From assembly GCF_900115475.1 (NCBI RefSeq), contig NZ_FOWP01000015.1, positions 1 through 38,854 on the forward strand: a stretch of 38,854 nt of DNA. The letters run 5' to 3'. The notes under the pieces were generated by a model, which was not told the origin of the DNA, ran no database searches, and worked only from the letters and a program-made list of their open reading frames with translations. This document shows, in pieces, positions 15,274-22,740 of this stretch (positions are counted from its first letter, which is position 1; the number at the start of each line of letters is the position of its first letter). The position numbers and the translations under genes were made by a program. The stretch comes from Ectopseudomonas composti (GTDB taxonomy: Bacteria; Pseudomonadota; Gammaproteobacteria; Pseudomonadales; Pseudomonadaceae).

Positions 15274-15783
15274 TTGAAGGCGCAACGCGGCTTCACCCTT
15301 ATCGAACTGCTGGTGGTGCTGGTCATACTCGGTAGCCTGATCGGCCTGGCTGTATTCAGCACCGGCATCGCCGGGCCGGGGCGCGAGCTGCGCAGCGAGG
15401 CCGAACGCCTCAGTGGCTTGATCGGCGTGCTGCTCGATGAGGCGGTGCTGGATAACCGCGAATACGGCTTGAGCTTCACCCGTGAAGGTTATCGAGTCCT
15501 GCGCTATGACCCGCAGCGCGCCGAGTGGCAGGCGCTGGATCGTCAGGTTCATCGCCTGCCGGAGTGGGCCGAGCTGGCCTTTGAAGTGGAGGGCGAGGCC
15601 CTGAGCCTGACGACCGAGGCTGGTGCTGATACGCCACAGTTGCTGATTCTCTCAAGCGGCGAGCTGACCCCGTTTCGCCTGCGCCTGGCCGAGCGCCGTC
15701 GCGACGGCCTGCGCCTGCAATTGTCCAGTGATGGCTTCAGCCTGCCGCGTGTCGAGGAGTTGGGCGCGGGGCGTGCCGGATGA
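15274..15783 (+). CDS. gspH: Minor pseudopilin GspH (XcpU)
   Basis: A type IV pilin-like minor pseudopilin; a GspH/FimT-type protein with the leader KAQRG cut before FTLIELLVV and Glu at +5. I place the start at the TTG at 15274, which gives a normal six-residue leader. The only in-frame ATG, at 15190, would add 28 residues encoded by a REP palindrome, including the strange SELCSR stretch, giving a leader of 34 residues. Neither start has a good ribosome site. This suggests that the REP insertion displaced the original start or its ribosome site. The stop overlaps the gspI start by four bases (ATGA). Confidence 0.85.
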   Translation: MKAQRGFTLIELLVVLVILGSLIGLAVFSTGIAGPGRELRSEAERLSGLIGVLLDEAVLDNREYGLSFTREGYRVLRYDPQRAEWQALDRQVHRLPEWAELAFEVEGEALSLTTEAGADTPQLLILSSGELTPFRLRLAERRRDGLRLQLSSDGFSLPRVEELGAGRAG

Positions 15784-16166
15784 AGGGCGCGCGCGGTTTT
15801 ACGCTGCTCGAGGTGATGGTGGCGCTGGCGATCTTTGCCTTGGTCGCCGCCAGTGTGCTGACCGCCAGTGCACGTAGCGTGCGTACCGCCAGCCAGCTGG
15901 AAGACAAGACCCTGGCCATGTGGGTAGCCGACAACCGCATGACGGAATTGCAACTGGCCGACACCCCGCCCGCCGATGGCCGCGACCAGGGCCAGGTGGA
16001 GTTCGCCGGGCGCTGTTGGTCGTGGCAGAGCGAAATCCAGGCCACCAGCGAGCAGGCCATGCGCCGTGTGACGCTGTGGGTCGCCGCCGACGAGCGCGGC
16101 GCCAGCGGTGATCTGCGCGAACGGGCCGTGGTCAGCCTCAGCGGCTTTCTCGGGGCGTCGCGGTGA
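15780..16166 (+). CDS. gspI: Minor pseudopilin GspI (XcpV)
   Basis: A 128-residue minor pseudopilin with leader MKGARG cut before FTLLEVMVALAIFALVAA, Glu at +5. The conserved AMWVADNRMTELQL block after the helix is typical of GspI. It nucleates the pseudopilus tip with GspJ and GspK. The start overlaps the gspH stop (ATGA), so the two are coupled. Downstream coupling to gspJ is broken by 188 bases of palindromic repeats. Confidence 0.93.
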   Translation: MKGARGFTLLEVMVALAIFALVAASVLTASARSVRTASQLEDKTLAMWVADNRMTELQLADTPPADGRDQGQVEFAGRCWSWQSEIQATSEQAMRRVTLWVAADERGASGDLRERAVVSLSGFLGASR

Positions 16167-16177
16167 TTCGTCTGCCC

Positions 16178-16319
16178 TGTAGGAGCGAGCTCTGCTCGCG
16201 AATCCGTGGCGATGCCATTTCACTTGCGACGCTCGCTCCAGCCCGTAGGATGGGCCGGGCGGCGCTCCGCTTCAGCCCACCAACAGCGGCCAGCCTTGGT
16301 GGGCTGAAGCCCACCCTAC
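16178..16319. repeat. Two adjacent REP doublets between gspI and gspJ
   Basis: The first (16178 to about 16241) begins TGTAGGAGCGAGCTCTGCTC, the same family as 15206-15272, with a degraded right arm near 16224-16241. The second (16245-16319) is bounded by GTAGGATGGG and CCCACCCTAC. Inside it is a perfect 14-base stem CTTCAGCCCACCAA (16270-16283) with its complement at 16296-16309. The second family recurs in opposite orientation at 31718-31771. The stems end 36 bases before the gspJ start. Confidence 0.88.
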
Positions 16320-16354
16320 CAACTGCTGACACTCAGCGGTTTTCTGGGGGCTCC

Positions 16355-17029
16355 ATGATGTGTGGGAGCGCTCAGCGCGGATTTACCCTGCTGGAGCTGC
16401 TGATCGCCATCGCCATCTTCGCTCTGCTGGGGTTGGCCACCTACCGCATGCTCGACAGCGTGCTCAGCGCCGATGCCGTCACCCGCGAACACGAACGCCA
16501 ACTGCGCGAGCTGACCCGCGCCCTGTCGGCTTTCGAGCGCGACCTGCGCCAGGTGACGGTGCGACCGATTCGCGATGGTTTCGGCGATGCCCAGCCGGCG
16601 CTGCACAGCGACCTGGCCGATGCCACGGCGCTGGAGCTGACCCGCGCTGGCTGGCGCAACCCGCTGGGCCAACCGCGTGCCGAGGTGCAGCGGGTGCGCT
16701 GGCAGCTCAGTGGCGAGCAATGGCAGCGCCGCTACTGGCGCGTGCTGGATCGTGCGCAGGACAGCGCGCCGCAAATCCAGCAGGCGCTCGATGGCGTCGA
16801 GTCGCTGAGCCTGCGCTACCTGGACAAGGAGGGGCAGTGGCAGCCCGACTGGCCGCCGGCCAATGCCTCGGGCGATGGTCTGCTCACCGATTTGCCGCGC
16901 GCGATCGAGCTGCGCTTGCAGCATCGGCGTTATGGCGAATTGCGCCGTCTGCTGCGCTTGCCGGATCTGCCCGCAGAGAACCGTGCCGGCGCGCCGCCGG
17001 AAGAGTCGAATGAGGTGCCGCAGTCATGA
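16355..17029 (+). CDS. gspJ: Minor pseudopilin GspJ (XcpW)
   Basis: A minor pseudopilin of 224 residues (223 from the second ATG at 16358, which is better spaced from GGGGG). The leader MMCGSAQRG is cut before FTLLELLIAIAIFALLGLA, Glu at +5. The C-terminal domain has the GspJ pattern RELTRALSAFERDLRQ and RAIELRL. It forms the pseudopilus tip with GspI and GspK. The frame is open from 16163, but that part is only translated repeat sequence. The stop overlaps the gspK start (ATGA). Confidence 0.92.
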   Translation: MMCGSAQRGFTLLELLIAIAIFALLGLATYRMLDSVLSADAVTREHERQLRELTRALSAFERDLRQVTVRPIRDGFGDAQPALHSDLADATALELTRAGWRNPLGQPRAEVQRVRWQLSGEQWQRRYWRVLDRAQDSAPQIQQALDGVESLSLRYLDKEGQWQPDWPPANASGDGLLTDLPRAIELRLQHRRYGELRRLLRLPDLPAENRAGAPPEESNEVPQS

Positions 17030-18000
17030 GGCGGCAGAACGGGGTGGCCCTGATCACGGTGCTGCTGGTGGTCGCCGTGGTGACGGTGGTCTGCGCCGGG
17101 CTGATCGCCCGTCAGCAGCTGTCGATCCGCAGCAGCGCCAACCAGTTGCACGTGACCCAGGCCTGGCACTACGCCCTGGGTGGCGAGACCCTGGCCAAGG
17201 CGATCCTCGAGCGCGATCTGCGTCAGGGTGATCCGCGCCAGCCGGTGGATCATCCGCTGGAGCCCTGGGCCCGGCCTTTGGCGCCGTTCCCGCTGGATGA
17301 AGGCGGCGAACTGCGCGTGCGGATCGTCGACCCCAGCGGTCGTTTCAATCTCAACAGTCTGGTGCGCCAGGGCCGACCGAACGAGCTGGCGGTGCTGCGA
17401 CTGCGTCGCCTGCTGCTGCGCTTAGGGATAGACAAACCTTATGCAGAGCGCTTGCTGGACTGGCTCGATAGCGATAGCGAACTGCAGGGTGGCAATGGTG
17501 CAGAGGATGGCCAATACCTGTTGGCGACGCCGCCTTATCGCACGGCCAATCGTGAGATTACCGATGTGTCCGAATTGCGCCTGTTGCTGGAGATGGAGGA
17601 GGCCGACTATCGCCGCCTGCAGCCCTTCGTCAGCGCGCTGCCTAGCGAGGCGCTGCTCAACGTCAACACGGCCAGCGCGATGGTGCTCTCCAGCTTGTCC
17701 GACGGCTTGAGTCCGGATGCGGCCGTGTCACTGATCGCCGGGCGCGGCGCTGAAGGCTATCCCAGCGCTGCGACCTTCGCCGCCCAGCCCGCACTTGCCG
17801 GCCTGGGCGAGCAGGTGGTGCAGGGGCTGGCGGTCGGCAGCCAGTATTTCGAGGTGTTCAGCGAAGTGAGCCTGGGTGAACGCCGGGTGGTATTGCGCAG
17901 CCTGTTGCAGCGCAGCAATGATGGCCAGGTTAGTGTCCTGGCGCGTGATTTGGGGCAGGGCGGCGTGCCGCCACGGCCCATCGAGGAAGAACAAGAATGA
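17026..18000 (+). CDS. gspK: Minor pseudopilin GspK (XcpX)
   Basis: A 324-residue pseudopilin, the large member expected for GspK. The leader MRRQNG is cut before VALITVLLVVAVVTVV. It lacks the +5 glutamate, as GspK proteins do. RFNLNSLV, LLDWLDSD, and NVNTASAMVLSSL (a helix-hairpin-helix-like stretch) are GspK features. It caps the pseudopilus tip. The start overlaps gspJ by four bases and the stop overlaps gspL by four bases. Confidence 0.95.
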   Translation: MRRQNGVALITVLLVVAVVTVVCAGLIARQQLSIRSSANQLHVTQAWHYALGGETLAKAILERDLRQGDPRQPVDHPLEPWARPLAPFPLDEGGELRVRIVDPSGRFNLNSLVRQGRPNELAVLRLRRLLLRLGIDKPYAERLLDWLDSDSELQGGNGAEDGQYLLATPPYRTANREITDVSELRLLLEMEEADYRRLQPFVSALPSEALLNVNTASAMVLSSLSDGLSPDAAVSLIAGRGAEGYPSAATFAAQPALAGLGEQVVQGLAVGSQYFEVFSEVSLGERRVVLRSLLQRSNDGQVSVLARDLGQGGVPPRPIEEEQE

Positions 18001-19136
18001 ACCCGACATGGATTTTCCTGCTGCCTGAGGCGTGCCACGACCTGTCAGCAGAGCTGCCTGTCATGCAGGTCACAGCAGATGGCAGTCGCGCAATGAGCCT
18101 GGCCGAGGCACTGGTCGATCTGCCCGTGCACTGGCAACTGGTGCTGCCGGTGGAGGCGGTCACCGCGTGCGCCGTGCAACTGCCGACGCAGAAGGCGCGC
18201 TGGATGCGCCAGGCTCTGCCGTTCGCGGTCGAGGAACTGCTGGCCGAGGATGTCGAACTGATGCACCTGGCGCTGGGCGAACAGCTGGCCGATGGTCGTC
18301 ACCGCGTCTATGCGCTGCGCGCCAGTTGGTTGCGCGAGTGCCTGGCCCTGTTTGCGGCGCAGCCGCCGCAGACGATCCGGGTCGATGCCGATCTGTTGCC
18401 GCACCAGGGCAGTCAGTTGCTCTGGCTGCACTCGCGCTGGCTGCTCGGTGGTGAGGCGCCCTGGCGCCTGGCCTTGCAGCGCGAGGATTGGTCGGTATTG
18501 GCAGGGCGTTGTCCCTCGCCGCATATCGCCAGTGCGCCGGCGGGGCAGGCGCTGCCCGAATCGGTCGATGAAGTGCACCTGTTGGAAGATGCGCATCAGT
18601 GGCTGGTGCGTCAGCATGCGGGTGTCGATCTCGCGCAAGGGGAATTCGCCCTGCGCCAGAGTGGCGACGGCTGGCTGCGCTGGCGGCCGCTGGCCGGCGT
18701 GCTGGCGCTGTGTCTGGTGCTGCAGTGGGGCTTCAATCTTGCGCAGGGCTGGTACCTGCAGCGCGAAGCGAATACTTACGCCGCGTCCAGCGAGGCGCTG
18801 TACCGCGAGTTGTTCCCGCAGGACAGCAAGCTGATCAACCTGCGCGCGCAGTTCGACCAGCATCTGGCGCAATCCACGGGCAGCGACAGTCCGGTGCTCG
18901 GCCTGCTGGCCGAAGTAGCGGCGGCGCTGCATGCCGAGGGTACGCCGCAGGTGCAGGTCAATCAGCTCGACTACAGCGCGACCCGAGCCGATATGTCGCT
19001 GCAGTTGCAGGCACCGGGCTTTGCCGAGCTGGAGGGTTTGCGTGAGCGCCTGGAGGCGGCAGGCCTGTCGGTGCAGATGGGCTCGGCCAGCCGCGAAGCT
19101 GAAGGCGTCAGCGCGCGCGTGGTAATAGGAGGATGA
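17997..19136 (+). CDS. gspL: Type II secretion protein GspL (XcpY)
   Basis: A 379-residue bitopic inner-membrane protein. A cytoplasmic actin-like domain that binds GspE occupies about 1-228, with PTQKARWMRQALPFAVEELL as its recognisable block. One membrane helix follows at 231-250 (PLAGVLALCLVLQWGFNLAQ), then a periplasmic ferredoxin-like part. The start overlaps the gspK stop (ATGA). AGGAGG near the gene end serves gspM. Confidence 0.94.
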   Translation: MNPTWIFLLPEACHDLSAELPVMQVTADGSRAMSLAEALVDLPVHWQLVLPVEAVTACAVQLPTQKARWMRQALPFAVEELLAEDVELMHLALGEQLADGRHRVYALRASWLRECLALFAAQPPQTIRVDADLLPHQGSQLLWLHSRWLLGGEAPWRLALQREDWSVLAGRCPSPHIASAPAGQALPESVDEVHLLEDAHQWLVRQHAGVDLAQGEFALRQSGDGWLRWRPLAGVLALCLVLQWGFNLAQGWYLQREANTYAASSEALYRELFPQDSKLINLRAQFDQHLAQSTGSDSPVLGLLAEVAAALHAEGTPQVQVNQLDYSATRADMSLQLQAPGFAELEGLRERLEAAGLSVQMGSASREAEGVSARVVIGG

Positions 19137-19141
19137 GCAGC

Positions 19142-19663
19142 ATGTCGAGAACCGGGTTGAGCGAAAGCCTGCAACTGCACTGGCAGCGTTCGCCGCTGGC
19201 GCAACGCTGGCAGGCGCTGCCGGCGCGTGATCGTCTGGCACTTGCTGCGCTGAGCGTTTTTCTACTTTTGGTGCTGTTCTACCTGGCGCTGTGGCAACCG
19301 GCGCAACGTCACGCACAAGCGGCGCGCGCTGCGTTCGAGGAGCAGCGCGCGCTTTATGCCTATCTGCAGAGCCGTGCGCCGCAGGTGCAGGGGCGTGACC
19401 TGCAGCCGCGTGCCAGCCTCGACCCGGCACGTTTGCAGGGTGTGGTCACAGCGAGTGCGGCGCAGCAGGGGCTGGTGATCGAGCGTCTGGATACCGAGGG
19501 CTACGGTGCGGTTCAGGTCAACCTGCAGCCGGTGGCATTCGCCCAGTTGCTGCGCTGGATCGAGTCACTGGAGGCGCAAGGCGTGCGCGTCGAGGAAGCC
19601 GGGCTGGATCGTGCCGAGGAAAACCGCGTGACTGCACGCCTGAGCCTGCGCGTAGATGGGTAG
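19142..19663 (+). CDS. gspM: Type II secretion protein GspM (XcpZ)
   Basis: A 173-residue bitopic protein that stabilises GspL. A short cytoplasmic N-terminus (WQALPARDRLAL) is followed by one membrane helix at about 31-51, then a periplasmic ferredoxin-like domain. I place the start at 19142 because AGGAGG (19127-19132) is nine bases upstream; an ATG at 19133 abuts the ribosome site but overlaps the gspL stop. The TAG stop is the first three bases of a REP doublet. Last gene of the operon; no gspN follows, as in Pseudomonas xcp. Confidence 0.93.
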   Translation: MSRTGLSESLQLHWQRSPLAQRWQALPARDRLALAALSVFLLLVLFYLALWQPAQRHAQAARAAFEEQRALYAYLQSRAPQVQGRDLQPRASLDPARLQGVVTASAAQQGLVIERLDTEGYGAVQVNLQPVAFAQLLRWIESLEAQGVRVEEAGLDRAEENRVTARLSLRVDG

Positions 19664-19738
19664 GGTGCGCCATGCGCACCGGCTTCTTATGGGCTCGCTA
19701 TCGCGCTGGGTTATCTCGGTGCGCGCGGCGCACCCTAC
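19660..19738. repeat. REP doublet at the gspM stop codon
   Basis: A perfect pair, GTAGGGTGCGC-type left end (TAGGGTGCGC at 19661-19670) and right end GCGCACCCTA (19728-19737), encloses a smaller internal palindrome (GCGCCATGCGC). The stop codon TAG of gspM is part of the left GTAG head. The remainder of the 494-base gap up to aotJ (19739-19965) has no gene that I can support. Confidence 0.8.
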
Positions 19739-19965
19739 GCGGTGGTGGTCTTGCGGGTAACAGTGCGCACCCGATTGGGCGCTTAGGGAACGTTGGTGCG
19801 CCGATACGGTGCCATTTTCAATGCCGGATAAAACCCGTGAGAGGGTTTGAAGCCCATGAAATGGGCCTTTACCGGTTAATGGCCTGAGTATTGCTGTAGA
19901 TATCCGTTTACCCTTTTCTGCTTGATCACTCCTTTTGCGGGCTGTCAATATCTGCCCCCAGCGCT

Positions 19966-20007
19966 TCCGGTGCTTCTGTAATTAGTTGTCGCATTGAGGA
20001 AATATCG
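19966..20007 (+). promoter_or_regulatory. ArgR operator upstream of aotJ
   Basis: Two 21-base tandem half-sites fit the P. aeruginosa ArgR pattern TGTCGC-N8-AA-N5. The second is exact (TGTCGC at 19987-19992, AA at 20001-20002). The first is weaker (TCCGGT at 19966-19971) but has AA at the right place (19980-19981). It lies just upstream of the -10 element, consistent with activation by arginine-bound ArgR. Confidence 0.75.
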
Positions 20008-20023
20008 CCTCATTGCCTGCCGC

Positions 20024-20029
20024 TAGAAT
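20024..20029 (+). promoter_or_regulatory. -10 element of the aotJ promoter
   Basis: TAGAAT lies 37 bases from the start of the TGTCGC half-site, the same distance as in the aruC promoter. No good -35 hexamer is present; the -35 position falls at the end of the ArgR half-site, so ArgR probably replaces it. The leader to the aotJ start is about 120 bases. Confidence 0.6.
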
Positions 20030-20157
20030 GCCGCTCACCCAGCCAAGGCCCTTTGTCGCTCGTCCTACACGACCGTGCCGCACCGCCTTCTACAATCCAT
20101 AAAAGGCCCGGGCCCCTCACTGCCATCGATGCCATACCCAATTCGAAGGAGCAAAGA

Positions 20158-20931
20158 ATGAAGAAGATCGCACTGCTCGGCGCCCTGGCGCTGTCCCTGA
20201 TGTCGCCCCTGGCCATGGCCGAGAAGCCGCTGCGCATCGGTATCGAGGCGGCCTACCCACCCTTCGCATTCAAGACTCCTGATGGGCAGATTTCCGGCTT
20301 CGACTACGACATCGGCAACGCCCTGTGCGAAGAGATGAAGGTCGAGTGCAAGTGGATCGAGCAGGAGTTCGACGGTCTGATCCCGGCCCTGAAAGTGCGC
20401 AAGTTCGACGCCGTGCTGTCGTCGATGTCGATTACCGAAGATCGCAAGAAATCGGTGGACTTCACCGGCAAGTACTACGCCACTCCCGCCAAGCTGGCGA
20501 TGAAGGCCGGTACTGAGCTCAAGGATCCGTTGGTCGACCTCAAAGGCAAGAAGATCGGCGTGCAGCGCTCGTCCGTGTATGACCGTTACGCCACCGACAT
20601 CTTCGCTCCGGCGGGCGCCGAAATCGTGCGCTACAGCTCGCAGAACGAAGTGTTCCTGGATATGCAGTCCGGTCGCCTGGATGCCACGTTGGCCGATTCG
20701 GTGAATATCGATGACGGCTTCCTCAAGACCGACGGCGGCAAGGGCTTCGCCTTCGTAGGCCCGGACTTCACCGACGTGAAGTATTTTGGCGAAGGCCAGG
20801 GCATCGCCGTGCGCAAGGGTGACAAGGCGCTGGCCGACAAGATCAGTGCAGCCATCCTGGCCATCCGTGCCAACGGCAAGTACAAGGAAGTGCAGGACAA
20901 GTACTTCGACTTCGACGTTTACGGCGAGTAA
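20158..20931 (+). CDS. aotJ: Arginine/ornithine periplasmic binding protein AotJ
   Basis: A 257-residue periplasmic solute-binding protein of the polar amino acid (His/Lys/Arg/ornithine) family. The signal peptide ends at LAMAEKPL (cut after AMA). Conserved pieces are IGIEAAYPPFAF, GFDYDIGNALCEEM, FDGLIPALKVRKFDAVLSSM (given in part), and the two hinge strands near GVQRSSVY. It delivers arginine or ornithine to AotQM-AotP. GAAGGAG is eight bases upstream of the start. Under ArgR control by the operator at 19966-20007. A MITE-like element separates it from aotQ. Confidence 0.95.
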   Translation: MKKIALLGALALSLMSPLAMAEKPLRIGIEAAYPPFAFKTPDGQISGFDYDIGNALCEEMKVECKWIEQEFDGLIPALKVRKFDAVLSSMSITEDRKKSVDFTGKYYATPAKLAMKAGTELKDPLVDLKGKKIGVQRSSVYDRYATDIFAPAGAEIVRYSSQNEVFLDMQSGRLDATLADSVNIDDGFLKTDGGKGFAFVGPDFTDVKYFGEGQGIAVRKGDKALADKISAAILAIRANGKYKEVQDKYFDFDVYGE

Positions 20932-20948
20932 GCGCTCCGAGACGGATG

Positions 20949-21181
20949 AAGTGGCACTAACCTTTGCTAGAGGGTGTTTACAAAGCAGCGAGCGACGGTC
21001 AGGCAAGGCGCAACGACCAACGGGAGTAACAGCCGAAGGCTGGCCCGAAGGGCGAGCGCTAGCGAGTCAATCAGTCGAGATAGCGGAGTGTACGAATAGT
21101 ACATGAGCATTTTGAGGCTGATTTCAACGCAGCATGGCCGAGCGCAGCAATTTGTAGACCTTCTCTGAGGTTGTGCCACTT
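20949..21181. mobile_element. MITE-like element A between aotJ and aotQ
   Basis: A 233-base non-coding element bounded by long imperfect inverted repeats. The left end has AAGTGGCAC, AACCT, then GGTGTTTACAAA (20949-20984). The right end has TTTGTAGACC, AGGTT, GTGCCACTT (21151-21181). It contains the core GCGGAGTGTAC (21083-21093) and ACATGAGCATT, shared with element B at 23527-23667. It encodes no transposase. No target duplication is evident. It accounts for most of the 382-base gap. Confidence 0.7.
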
Positions 21182-21313
21182 TTTTCTTGGTTAATCCTGT
21201 AGGTATCGGCGGCCTGTTCGTCCGTGCTGGCGTTCAGGCGTTGTACGTCGCTGCGGCGACATCATTTCCTTTGTGCGATACGGCGCCACCTGGTGCCTGA
21301 GAGGTATTGGCGC

Positions 21314-22003
21314 ATGCTTCAAGGCTACGGCTCGACCATTCTCGAGGGTGCCTGGCTTACCGTGCAGCTGGCGCTGCTGTCGATGGCGGTCGCCGTCGCA
21401 CTTGGCTTGCTCGGTGCGGCTTTTCGTCTATCACCAGTGAGATGGCTGGCCCTGCTGGGCGAGACCTACGCCACGGTGATTCGCGGTATTCCCGAACTGG
21501 TGCTGATCCTGCTGATTTTCTTCGGTGGCCAGGACCTGGTGAACCGCATCGCTCCGCTGCTGGGCTATGAGGATTACATCGACATCAATCCGTTCGTGGC
21601 AGGTGTCGGCACGCTGGGCTTCATCTACGGTGCTTATCTGTCGGAGACCTTTCGTGGCGCCTTCATGGCTATCCCGAAAGGGCAGGGCGAGGCTGGCATG
21701 GCCTATGGCATGAGCCCGCGCCGGGTGTTCTTGCGCATCCTCGTGCCGCAGATGATCCGCTTGGCGATTCCAGGCATCACCAACAACTGGCTGGTGCTGG
21801 TCAAGGCCACCGCGCTGATCTCCCTGGTCGGCCTACAGGACATGATGGCCCGCGCCAAGAGCGCTGGTGATGCGACTCGCGAGCCGTTCACTTACATCCT
21901 CCTGGCGGCGGCCGTGTACCTGGCGATCACCAGTGTGTCGCTGCTGGTACTGCGCTATCTCGAACGGCGCTATTCGGTCGGCGTAAAAGCCGCCGAACTC
22001 TGA
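21314..22003 (+). CDS. aotQ: Arginine/ornithine ABC transporter permease AotQ
   Basis: A 229-residue inner-membrane permease of the HisQ/ArtQ type, about five helices. The start at 21314 (MLQGYGSTILEGAWLTVQLA) is set by the family N-terminus. The EAA loop that docks on the ATPase is GQGEAGMAYGMSPRRVFLRI, with the usual EA---G pattern. IRGIPELVLILLIFFGGQ is the typical HisQ block. It pairs with AotM, which begins 10 bases after its stop. The ribosome site is weak (GAGG, about 10 bases away). Confidence 0.94.
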   Translation: MLQGYGSTILEGAWLTVQLALLSMAVAVALGLLGAAFRLSPVRWLALLGETYATVIRGIPELVLILLIFFGGQDLVNRIAPLLGYEDYIDINPFVAGVGTLGFIYGAYLSETFRGAFMAIPKGQGEAGMAYGMSPRRVFLRILVPQMIRLAIPGITNNWLVLVKATALISLVGLQDMMARAKSAGDATREPFTYILLAAAVYLAITSVSLLVLRYLERRYSVGVKAAEL

Positions 22004-22013
22004 GGGAGTGACC

Positions 22014-22712
22014 ATGCTTTTCGATTACAACGTGGTTCTCGGCAGCCTGCCGCTGTACTTCGGTGGTGTGCTGGTGACCCTCAAGCTGCTCATCATTGCG
22101 CTGGCCGTGGGCCTGCTGCTGGCGGTGCCGCTGGCGATCATGCGGGTGTCCAGGCAAAAACTGGTCAACTTCCCGGCGTGGCTCTACACCTATGTGATCC
22201 GTGGCACGCCGATGCTGGTGCAGCTGTACCTGCTGTACTACGGCTTGGCCCAGTTCGAAGCGGTGCGCGAGAGTTTCCTATGGCCTTACCTGTCCAGCGC
22301 CACTTTCTGCGCCTGCCTGGCGTTTGCCATCAATACCAGCGCCTACACCGCGGAAATCCTCGCCGGCAGCCTCAAGGCCACGCCGCCCGGCGAGATCGAG
22401 GCGGCCAAGGCCATGGGCATGTCGCGCGGCAAGCTCTATTCGCGCATCCTGCTGCCGTCGGCGTTGCGCCGGGCGCTGCCGCAGTACAGCAACGAAGTGA
22501 TCATGATGCTGCACACCACCAGCCTGGCCTCGGTGGTGACCCTCATCGACATCACCGGTGCGGCCAAAACCGTCAGCTCGCAGTACTACCTGCCGTTCGA
22601 GGCCTACGTCACCGCCGGCCTGTTCTACCTGGCATTGACGTTCATCCTGGTGCGCCTGTTCAAGCAGGCCGAGCGCCGCTGGCTGGCCTACCTGGCGCCG
22701 CGCAAGGCCTGA
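22014..22712 (+). CDS. aotM: Arginine/ornithine ABC transporter permease AotM
   Basis: A 232-residue HisM-type permease, about five helices. TYVIRGTPMLVQLYLLYYGL is the family block and EIEAAKAMGMSRGKLYSRIL the EAA loop. The ATG at 22014 is preceded by GAGGGA with a six-base spacer; a GTG at 22008 is also in frame but overlaps the ribosome site. It forms the transmembrane pore with AotQ. In PAO1 aotO lies between aotM and aotP; here the gap to aotP is only 28 bases. Confidence 0.94.
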   Translation: MLFDYNVVLGSLPLYFGGVLVTLKLLIIALAVGLLLAVPLAIMRVSRQKLVNFPAWLYTYVIRGTPMLVQLYLLYYGLAQFEAVRESFLWPYLSSATFCACLAFAINTSAYTAEILAGSLKATPPGEIEAAKAMGMSRGKLYSRILLPSALRRALPQYSNEVIMMLHTTSLASVVTLIDITGAAKTVSSQYYLPFEAYVTAGLFYLALTFILVRLFKQAERRWLAYLAPRKA

Positions 22713-22740
22713 TGCCATGACGATTCAAGAGAACCCGAAC

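Noticed and set aside
16163..16354. The extended GspJ N-terminus from 16163
   Set aside because: It is read through two REP doublets. The proper leader starts at 16355/16358 with a good ribosome site.
20054..20069. A further ArgR half-site (TGTCGC at 20054) in the aotJ leader
   Set aside because: The AA at the required distance is CA, no partner half-site exists, and it lies downstream of the -10.
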